Assembly: GCA_017613475.1 (NCBI GenBank) | Contig: JAGADT010000154.1 | Location: 1-11,593 of the forward strand | Direction: 5' to 3' | DNA: 11,593 bases | DNA from: Desulfovibrionaceae bacterium | Lineage (GTDB): Bacteria > Desulfobacterota > Desulfovibrionia > Desulfovibrionales > Desulfovibrionaceae | Shown here: positions 7,088-11,593 of the stretch, one piece after another | Position numbering within the stretch: the stretch's first letter is position 1 | How the letters are laid out: each line of letters starts with the position of its first letter | Program-made: the position numbers and the translations under genes | Notes under the pieces: generated by a model | Seen by the model: only the letters and a program-made list of their open reading frames with translations | The model's database searches: none | What the model was told of the DNA's origin: nothing

Positions 7088-7648
7088 CTAGATATCCATG
7101 ATTTCCTTTTCCTTGGCCTGGCAGTGCGTGTCCACGCCGGCCACGTACTTGTCGGTCATTTTCTGGATGTCTTCCATGGCTTTTTTCAGCTCATCCTCGG
7201 AAATGACCTTTTCCTTTTCAAGCTTCTTGAGCTGCTCGTTCGCGTCGCGGCGGACATTGCGGACGGCCACTTTGGCGTCTTCGCCGTACTTGCGGGCAAT
7301 CTTGCTCAGTTCCTTGCGGCGCTCTTCGGTAAGCGGCGGAATGGAAATGCGGATGACCTTGCCGTCATTCACAGGGGTCAGCCCAAGGTCGGACTTGAGG
7401 ATAGCCTTTTCCACGCCGGAAAAAGCCCCCCTGTCCCAGGGCTGGATGGTGATGGTGCGGCTGTCAGGCACAGCCACCGAGGCGAGCTGGCCCACGGGGG
7501 TCAGCGTGCCGTAGTAATCAACCTTGATGTTTTCAACCAGGCTCGTGGAGGCGCGCCCCGTGCGGAGCTTGCCAAAATCACGCTCCAAGACGGTCAGGGC
7601 CTTTTCCATGCGATCTTCGGTTTCAAGGAAAATGCTGTCTTTGTCCAT
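7088..7648 (-). CDS. frr: ribosome recycling factor
   Basis: RRF works with EF-G and IF3 to split post-termination ribosomes. The 186-aa product has the expected family length (about 185). It contains the helix RMEKALTVLERDFGKLRTGRAS, the segment VENIKVDYYGTLTPVGQLA, SVAVPDSRTITIQPWD, LGLTPVNDGKVIRISIPPLTEERRKEL and a long C-terminal coiled helix, i.e. the complete L-shaped tRNA-mimic fold. An open frame runs 55 residues further upstream, but that stretch overlaps pyrH and is not family-like; AAGGAG 9 nt before the ATG at 7648 marks the true start. Only 4 nt separate it from the pyrH stop, so its ribosome-binding site overlaps the end of pyrH, the usual tight pyrH-frr pairing. The stop is TAG at 7088-7090. 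Confidence 0.96.
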   Translation of the reverse strand: MDKDSIFLETEDRMEKALTVLERDFGKLRTGRASTSLVENIKVDYYGTLTPVGQLASVAVPDSRTITIQPWDRGAFSGVEKAILKSDLGLTPVNDGKVIRISIPPLTEERRKELSKIARKYGEDAKVAVRNVRRDANEQLKKLEKEKVISEDELKKAMEDIQKMTDKYVAGVDTHCQAKEKEIMDI

Positions 7649-7652
7649 GCTC

Positions 7653-8369
7653 TTACTCTCCTTCAATGATGGTGCCTGCTGAGCCATCTGTAACGACCTT
7701 GCGGATGCTGCCGTTAAACATGCTGCAGACGATGATGGGCAGGTTGTTGTCCTGAGCCAGCGTAATGGCCGTGGAATCCATGACCTTGAGGCGCCGGCGC
7801 AGCGTTTCGTCATAGGTAAGGCGGCGGAACATCACGGCATCAGGATGCGTCACAGGGTCCTTATCATACACGCCGTCAACCTTTGTCGCCTTGATGATGG
7901 CATCGCACTTCAGTTCCATGCCGCGCAGGGCAGCCGTGGTATCCGTGGTGAAATACGGGTTTCCGGTGCCTGCCGCGCAAATGACCACGCGGCCCTTTTC
8001 CATGTGGCGCATGGCCCTGCGGCGCACATAGGGCTCGCAGACCTGGCGCATTTCTATGGCCGAGAGCACCCGCGTAGGGTAGCCAATTTTTTCCAGGGCG
8101 TCCTGCACGGCCAGCGCGTTCAGCACCGTGGCCAGCATCCCCATGTAATCCGCCGAAGCGCGGTCCATGCCCTTGGCAGAGCCTGACAGCCCGCGGAAAA
8201 TATTGCCGCCGCCGATCACAAGCGCCACCTCAAGGCCAAGATCGAGCACGCCGCCGATTTCCGCGCAGATTTTTGAAACGATTTCCGGGTTGATGCCCGT
8301 TTTCTGCTCGCCAGCCAGCGCCTCGCCGCTGAGCTTCAGCAGCACCCTCTTGTATTTGAGTTCCGTCAT
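7653..8369 (-). CDS. pyrH: uridylate kinase (UMP kinase)
   Basis: PyrH phosphorylates UMP to UDP with ATP, a cytoplasmic step of pyrimidine nucleotide synthesis; bacterial PyrH is typically a hexamer activated by GTP and inhibited by UTP. The 238-aa product shows the amino-acid-kinase fold marks: LLKLSGEAL near the N-terminus, VIGGGNIFRG, DYMGMLATVLNALAVQDAL, AGTGNPYFTTDTTAALRG, KATKVDGVYDKDP (nucleotide binding) and MDSTAITLAQDNNLPIIV. Length is close to E. coli (241). The frame is open 21 codons further upstream, but GGGGAAG just before the ATG at 8369 and the family N-terminus (MTELKYKRVLLKL) fix the start. It lies 34 bp after the glycosyltransferase gene and 4 bp before frr, in one transcription unit. 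Confidence 0.96.
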   Translation of the reverse strand: MTELKYKRVLLKLSGEALAGEQKTGINPEIVSKICAEIGGVLDLGLEVALVIGGGNIFRGLSGSAKGMDRASADYMGMLATVLNALAVQDALEKIGYPTRVLSAIEMRQVCEPYVRRRAMRHMEKGRVVICAAGTGNPYFTTDTTAALRGMELKCDAIIKATKVDGVYDKDPVTHPDAVMFRRLTYDETLRRRLKVMDSTAITLAQDNNLPIIVCSMFNGSIRKVVTDGSAGTIIEGE

Positions 8370-8403
8370 GATTTCTTCCCCGTTGCTTTGGCAGCCCAAA
8401 GGC

Positions 8404-9222
8404 TTATTGCCCGCTGGACCTGCGAGAATCAAGGCTGTAGGGCTTGCCCCAGCCGCCCTCGCCTATCCTGACGTATTTGAGAAAGGCGTAAAACGCTCCA
8501 TGGACAGCATTGATAAAGCCGGCCCTGCCATCCAAAAAGCCGCGCTTGAGCACATAAAGGCGCAAAAAGCGGCCAAAGCCGTGCGCAAGCCCTTTGGCCA
8601 CGCCGCCGCGCACGCCCTTCGCCTCCAGTTCCGCAGCGCCCTGCTGGGCATAGGAATTGATTTTATCCAGATGCTCGCGGAACGAGGCGTAGGGATAGTG
8701 CACAATATCGCCTGAAAGGCGGCGTGTTTCGCCCAGTGGATGGAAGGAATAGTGCGCGCCGGAAACTTCCACGCGCATTTTCCCGCGGCGGAAGCAGCGC
8801 AGAAGCTCATCCGGGTACCAGCCGCTGTGCAAAAGGAAGCGGTTGTAATACCAGGAGCGGCGCGGTACGTAAAAGCCCGCCAGATTTCCGCAGGAGGGAT
8901 CGCCTTCAGCGGATTTCACCGCATTCAGGAAGGCCTCCCGCAGTTCTGGCGTGCACTGCTCATCCTGATCAAGGCTGATCACCCAGTCAGTGGGGTATTC
9001 CTCCTCAAAGAGGCCAAGGGCAAAGCGGAACTGCGCCGCCGGCCCGTCCCACGCATGGGGGATGAACACGGCGCCGGACTTACGGGCAATGGCCTCCGTG
9101 GCGTCGGTGCTGAAAGAATCAACAACAATCACCCTGTCGCAGAACGCCAGGGAATCCAGGCATTCCGCCAGCAGGCGCGCGCCGTTGTAGGTCAGCACAA
9201 GTCCCGTGATAAAAGGCTTCAT
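8404..9222 (-). CDS. glycosyltransferase family 2, LPS-core WaaE/KdtX-like
   Basis: This is a 272-aa cytoplasmic-face glycosyltransferase with a GT-A fold. Visible marks are the nucleotide-sugar strand ITGLVLTYNGARLL (5-18), VIVVDSFSTD (31-40), the segment GPAAQFRFAL, the metal-binding DQDE (85-88, DxD type), and a C-terminal half (YPYASFREHLDKINSYA, then FLRLYVLKRGFLDGRAGF and a final amphipathic helix) resembling the WaaE/KdtX branch. Those enzymes add glucose or another hexose to inner-core heptose of lipopolysaccharide, so an LPS role is likely; the donor and acceptor are unknown. Start: the frame is open 51 codons upstream, but that part is Arg-rich and unlike the family; GGAG sits 4 nt before the ATG at 9222. 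It is the first gene after the tsf terminator, placed between tsf and pyrH, which are usually neighbours. Confidence 0.8.
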   Translation of the reverse strand: MKPFITGLVLTYNGARLLAECLDSLAFCDRVIVVDSFSTDATEAIARKSGAVFIPHAWDGPAAQFRFALGLFEEEYPTDWVISLDQDEQCTPELREAFLNAVKSAEGDPSCGNLAGFYVPRRSWYYNRFLLHSGWYPDELLRCFRRGKMRVEVSGAHYSFHPLGETRRLSGDIVHYPYASFREHLDKINSYAQQGAAELEAKGVRGGVAKGLAHGFGRFLRLYVLKRGFLDGRAGFINAVHGAFYAFLKYVRIGEGGWGKPYSLDSRRSSGQ

Positions 9223-9449
9223 AGCACTCCATCTACCCTGCGGCATGGGCAGGGCATATCTTCCCGGCTCCCTGAACGTATGGAACGCCGGCAATTTTGC
9301 CAGGGAATGCTTTTTTCCGCTGCGCAAGGGACGCGCGGAACGGCATTTCCGGCGGCAATGCCTCCGGGGCATCACCCCGCAGACGCGGAATAGGCATGAA
9401 AAAGAGCCCCGGAAGGCAGGCCCGCGCGCCCACGGCTGGCAGCCGGCAC
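9223..9449 (-). promoter_or_regulatory. probable promoter/leader region of the glycosyltransferase-pyrH operon
   Basis: Transcription of pyrH and the following genes probably starts here, because a strong terminator closes tsf at 9450-9479. I found no clear -35/-10 pair. Visible structure on the minus strand includes CGGGG-TGATG-CCCCG followed closely by GGCATT-(9 nt)-AATGCC, and a 12-bp inverted repeat at 9290-9301 (GGCAAAATTGCC). The promoter assignment is by position only. Confidence 0.35.
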
Positions 9450-9479
9450 AAAAAAAAGGGGGCCGCAGCCCCCTCTTTC
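9450..9479 (-). terminator. strong intrinsic terminator after tsf
   Basis: On the minus strand GGGGGC-TGCG-GCCCCC (9458-9473) forms a tight stem with a 4-nt loop, followed directly by eight T (9450-9457). The stem can extend into the flanking A-rich (9474-9479) and T sequence. It lies about 20 nt past the tsf stop and separates rpsB-tsf from the following operon. Confidence 0.92.
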
Positions 9480-9496
9480 TAGCTCAAAACGTTTGC

Positions 9497-10357
9497 TTAT
9501 TCAACGCCCAGCTGCAGGCGCACAAAGCGCGCAACGGTAATGGGCGTGCCGGCTTCCTTGGAAGCTTCCTTAAGCATATCGGCAACGCTCTTCTTGTCGT
9601 CACGGATATAGGGCTGGTCAAGCAGGCAGACTTCCTTGTGGAATTTCTTCACAGCGCCTTCGGCGATGCGCTCCACAATCTGCTCGGGCTTGCCTTCGGC
9701 GCGGGCCTTCTGGCGGTACACTTCGCGCTCGCGCTCTTCAGCGGCGGGATCCAGGCTCTTGGCATCCACGGCAAGCGGATTGGCGGCGGCAACCTGCATG
9801 GCCACGTTTTTGGCGGCGGCAAGCACGGCGTCGTTGACCGTAGCGGCGTTCACTTCAACCAGGGCAACGAGCTTGCCGTTGCTGTGGAGGTAGCTGCCCA
9901 CCACGCCGGGGTTGGAAAGCTCCATTTTCACCGCGCGGCCGATCTGCATGTTTTCGCCAATGGTCGCAATGGCGCTGTTCAGCATATCCTGCACGGTGCC
10001 GCCTTCAGCGGGGCGGGCCAGGAGGGAGGCGGTGTCGGCCGGGAAATCGGAAACAACCAGGCCGAGGACCTGCTTCACGAAATCCTGGAATTTATCGCCG
10101 CGGGCCACGAAGTCGGTTTCGCACTTGACTTCAACGGCCACGGCGCTCTTGCCGTCTTCGGCGATATGCACGCCAAGCAGGCCTTCCGTGGTGGCGCGGC
10201 CAGCTTTCTTAGCGGCTTTGGAAAGGCCCTTTTCACGGAGCCAGTCAATGGCCTTTTCCATGTCGCCGTCGTTGGCAACAAGGGCTTTCTTGCAATCCAT
10301 CATGCCTGCGCCGGTCTTTTCGCGCAGTTCTTTCACCATCTGGGCGGAAATGCTCAT
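9497..10357 (-). CDS. tsf: translation elongation factor Ts
   Basis: EF-Ts is the nucleotide-exchange factor that recycles EF-Tu-GDP to EF-Tu-GTP. The 286-aa product is close to the E. coli length (283). It starts with the UBA-like N-terminal domain containing signature 1 (LREKTGAGMMDCKKAL, about 10-25), then DWLREKGLSKAAKKAGR, and the core EF-Tu-contact motif in VEVKCETDFVARGDKF. The C-terminal module (EVCLLDQPYIRDDKKSV) is complete. Start: the frame extends ten codons upstream to a TTG, but GGAG 8 nt before the ATG at 10357 and the family N-terminus MSISAQMVKEL support the ATG. It follows rpsB after 37 bp and is closed by the strong terminator at 9450-9479. Confidence 0.97.
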   Translation of the reverse strand: MSISAQMVKELREKTGAGMMDCKKALVANDGDMEKAIDWLREKGLSKAAKKAGRATTEGLLGVHIAEDGKSAVAVEVKCETDFVARGDKFQDFVKQVLGLVVSDFPADTASLLARPAEGGTVQDMLNSAIATIGENMQIGRAVKMELSNPGVVGSYLHSNGKLVALVEVNAATVNDAVLAAAKNVAMQVAAANPLAVDAKSLDPAAEEREREVYRQKARAEGKPEQIVERIAEGAVKKFHKEVCLLDQPYIRDDKKSVADMLKEASKEAGTPITVARFVRLQLGVE

Positions 10358-10394
10358 CACTATTTCTCCAAAATACGCTTGGGACAAAAGCCGG

Positions 10395-11162
10395 TTACTC
10401 GGCGGCTTCCTGCTTGGCCTCTTCCTGATCGGCAGCCTGCTTCAGGGCTTCCTCGGCATCAGCATTGCTGTTGTCCTTAACCATGGCGGCGCCTTCGAGG
10501 CAGGCTTCAGCAATGGCGTTTACAAACAGCTTGATGGCGCGGATGGCGTCGTCGTTGCCGGGGATGATGTAGTCGATAACATCGGGATCGCAGTTGGTGT
10601 CGGTAACGGCAACAATCGGGATGCCCAGCTTGCGGCATTCCTTCACAGCGATTTCTTCGCGGTGGGGATCGATGATGAAGGCCAGCTGCGGCAGGCGGTC
10701 CATGTTCTTGATGCCGCCCAGGGTCAGCTCAAGCTTGTCCATTTCGCGCTGGAAATTCAGCACTTCGCGCTTCTGGTAACGGTTTACCGTGCCGTCGGCA
10801 AACATGGCTTCAAGCTTCTTCAGGCGTTCGATGCTCTTCTGAATGGTGGCAAAGTTGGTCAGGGTACCGCCCATCCAGCGGTTCGTCACATGGAACTGGC
10901 CGGCGCGGTCGGCTTCGGCCATGACGGTTTCCTGAGCCTGGCGCTTGGTGCCGATAAAGAGCACGCGGCCGCCGTTGGCAACGGTTTCCACAACTTTGTC
11001 GTGGGCGGTGCGGTACAGTTTTACGGTCTGCTGGAGGTCAATGATATGGATGCCGTTGCGCGCGCCGAAAATGAAGGGGCGCATCTTAGGATTCCAGCGG
11101 CGGGTCTGGTGCCCAAAATGGACGCCAGTTTCCAGCATCTGCTTCATGCTGACATAAGCCAT
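10395..11162 (-). CDS. rpsB: 30S ribosomal protein S2
   Basis: S2 binds late to the 30S subunit between head and body and helps dock S1. The 255-aa product carries the near N-terminal GVHFGHQTRRWNPKMRPFIF region, RNGIHIIDLQQT, RWMGGTLTNFATIQKSI, and the C-terminal signature region PHREEIAVKECRKLGIPIVA with TNCDPDVIDYIIPGNDDAIR. The tail is acidic and Ala-rich (EEALKQAADQEEAKQEAAE). The open frame continues 34 codons upstream, but that stretch is the 5' leader; AAGGAG 8 nt before the ATG at 11162 and MAYVSMKQMLE mark the start. It is first in the rpsB-tsf unit, behind a TTGACA promoter and a roughly 140-nt structured leader. Confidence 0.97.
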   Translation of the reverse strand: MAYVSMKQMLETGVHFGHQTRRWNPKMRPFIFGARNGIHIIDLQQTVKLYRTAHDKVVETVANGGRVLFIGTKRQAQETVMAEADRAGQFHVTNRWMGGTLTNFATIQKSIERLKKLEAMFADGTVNRYQKREVLNFQREMDKLELTLGGIKNMDRLPQLAFIIDPHREEIAVKECRKLGIPIVAVTDTNCDPDVIDYIIPGNDDAIRAIKLFVNAIAEACLEGAAMVKDNSNADAEEALKQAADQEEAKQEAAE

Positions 11163-11184
11163 GAGAAAATCTCCTTGAAAAAGG
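11163..11184 (-). promoter_or_regulatory. competing small hairpins overlapping the rpsB ribosome-binding site
   Basis: On the minus strand CCTT-TTTC-AAGG (11173-11184) would pair the AAGG of the Shine-Dalgarno sequence (AAGGAG, 11171-11176). GAGA-TTT-TCTC (11163-11173) would instead pair its GAG end right up to the ATG. Both stems are only 4 bp, so the effect may be slight. Confidence 0.35.
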
Positions 11185-11217
11185 GGTTTGCTTCCACCCG
11201 CGGCCCTCGCTTTTCGA

Positions 11218-11261
11218 CCTTTGCCAGGTGTCCGGACCATCCGGAACGCGCTGGACAAAGG
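11218..11261 (-). promoter_or_regulatory. structured RNA hairpin in the rpsB 5' leader
   Basis: Read on the minus strand, CCTTTG-T-CCAG (11251-11261) pairs with CTGG-CAAAGG (11218-11227): ten base pairs with one bulged U. Inside it, TCCGGA-TGG-TCCGGA (11231-11245) forms a second 6-bp stem. The two stems stack with a small internal loop. It ends about 55 nt before the rpsB ATG. S2 represses its own rpsB-tsf mRNA through the leader in E. coli; a similar role here is inference. Confidence 0.5.
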
Positions 11262-11304
11262 CACCCCAAGCCGCTGCCGGAGTGTGTATGATAGAGAACT
11301 GCCG

Positions 11305-11317
11305 AGCGTTAAACGCT
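11305..11317. repeat. 13-bp perfect palindrome in the rpsB promoter
   Basis: AGCGTT-T-AACGCT (minus-strand reading) is a perfect inverted repeat with a 1-nt centre, lying across the -10 region of the rpsB promoter. It could be an operator; chance occurrence is possible. Confidence 0.4.
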
Positions 11318-11334
11318 TTTCTTTGCGCTGTCAA
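11306..11334 (-). promoter_or_regulatory. rpsB-tsf promoter (sigma-70 type)
   Basis: A perfect -35 box TTGACA (11329-11334, minus strand) is followed by -10 candidates TTTAAC at 15-nt spacing (11308-11313) or TAACGC at 17-nt spacing (11306-11311). The -10 is imperfect, so its exact position is uncertain. The -10 region lies inside a 13-bp palindrome. Confidence 0.55.
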
Positions 11335-11403
11335 GCCTCTTTCAAAATGCCTGGCAGCCGGGGTCCCCTCCCCCCTTTGGGAAGGAGCCTCCCGCAAAAA
11401 AGA

Positions 11404-11432
11404 TTGACAAGCCGCCGCGAGTAGCCGATTCT
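11404..11432 (+). promoter_or_regulatory. candidate promoter of the divergent gene at 11508
   Basis: TTGACA (11404-11409) is followed after 17 nt by GATTCT (11427-11432), a 3-of-6 match to the -10 consensus. It lies 76 nt upstream of the ATG at 11508 and points away from the rpsB promoter. The resulting leader holds small hairpins, TGGCGC-TTG-GCGCCA (11440-11454) and GCCCT-(7 nt)-AGGGC (11467-11483). Confidence 0.4.
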
Positions 11433-11507
11433 TGCCCCATGGCGCTTGGCGCCAAAATAATCACAAGCCCTCCATTTCAGGGCGCTCTGCCTAATTAAGG
11501 AGACGAT

Positions 11508-11593
11508 ATGTCCGTTACTACCCTGCTTCATCCCGATGAGATCGACCGCGTGATCGAACGCCTTGCCAGCCAGGTCATCGAGCGCCATGACCA
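11508..11593 (+). CDS. N-terminus of a probable phosphoribosyltransferase (PyrR-like), cut by window end
   Basis: The ATG at 11508 follows AAGGAG (11497-11502) with 5-nt spacing and opens a frame that runs to the right edge; 28 residues are visible (MSVTTLLHPDEIDRVIERLA, then SQVIERHD). The pattern of a short strand, then a helix with R-x3-R-L-A-x2-V/I-x-E-R-H resembles the start of PyrR, the bifunctional pyrimidine-operon regulator / uracil phosphoribosyltransferase. A hypoxanthine phosphoribosyltransferase N-terminus looks similar and cannot be excluded. All catalytic motifs (PRPP loop) lie beyond the window. It is divergent from rpsB, with its own candidate promoter in the 345-bp shared region. 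Confidence 0.45.
   Translation, partial: MSVTTLLHPDEIDRVIERLASQVIERHD

Noticed and set aside
6644..7669. A 341-codon plus-strand open frame opposite uppS and frr
   Set aside because: It is a shadow of two certain genes with no domain or good ribosome-binding site.
9223..9396. A longer N-terminus for the glycosyltransferase or a small separate protein in the gap before it
   Set aside because: The stretch is Arg-rich and unlike the family, and GGAG before the ATG at 9222 explains the start.
9912..11291. A 459-codon open frame on the plus strand opposite tsf and rpsB, plus a 424-codon one at 9206-10480
   Set aside because: Both are antisense to highly conserved translation genes and have no family resemblance; they are composition artefacts.
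11360..11400. Possible G-quadruplex on the minus strand upstream of the rpsB promoter
   Set aside because: The strand has three usable G tracts rather than four well-spaced ones, and part of it can form an ordinary hairpin instead.
1..11593. Search for insertion sequences, CRISPR repeats, tRNA or rRNA genes, toxin-antitoxin or phage-defence genes
   Set aside because: None seen. The window is almost fully occupied by conserved housekeeping and envelope genes, with short gaps and no repeated units.

Overview
This is an ordinary, gene-dense chromosomal housekeeping region. It probably comes from a delta-proteobacterial sulfate reducer or relative of the Desulfovibrio/Bilophila type. The inference rests on high GC (roughly 60-65% in hand-counted samples), a Gram-negative gene set (outer-membrane barrel protein, KdtX/WaaE-like glycosyltransferase, RseP), and the block rpsB-tsf / pyrH-frr-uppS-cdsA-dxr-rseP-tsaB on one strand. 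No sequence search was possible, so the taxon is a guess.

Layout, left to right. Positions 1-763 (+) are the 3' part of tilS (tRNA-Ile lysidine synthetase), whose ATP-binding start lies outside the window. Positions 950-1870 (+) hold a signal-peptide-bearing predicted outer-membrane beta-barrel protein of lower GC than its neighbours. It converges on a minus-strand block that occupies the rest of the window up to about 11.3 kb. Read in transcription order (right to left), that block has two parts. First come rpsB (S2) and tsf (EF-Ts), with a TTGACA promoter, a structured 5' leader and a strong terminator after tsf. Next come a family 2 glycosyltransferase, pyrH, frr, uppS, cdsA, dxr, rseP and tsaB, followed by two small terminator-like hairpins at 1924-1972. 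At the right edge a divergent gene starts at 11508 (+); only 28 codons are visible, and they look like the N-terminus of a PyrR-type phosphoribosyltransferase.

How the genes work together. rpsB, tsf and frr serve translation (small subunit, elongation, ribosome recycling); tilS and tsaB modify tRNAs. pyrH supplies UDP for pyrimidine nucleotides. dxr (MEP isoprenoid pathway) and uppS (undecaprenyl diphosphate) feed cell-envelope lipid carriers, cdsA makes CDP-diacylglycerol for phospholipids, the glycosyltransferase probably acts on LPS core, and rseP is the intramembrane protease of envelope-stress signalling. The second transcript is therefore a mixed growth and envelope-synthesis unit.

Starts were chosen by ribosome-binding sites and family N-termini; several longer open frames were trimmed. 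tsaB appears to use GTG and uppS TTG. I found no mobile element, CRISPR array, tRNA or rRNA. I do not see an undescribed multi-gene system. The items most worth a second look are the rpsB leader RNA, the glycosyltransferase between tsf and pyrH, and the lower-GC barrel gene.
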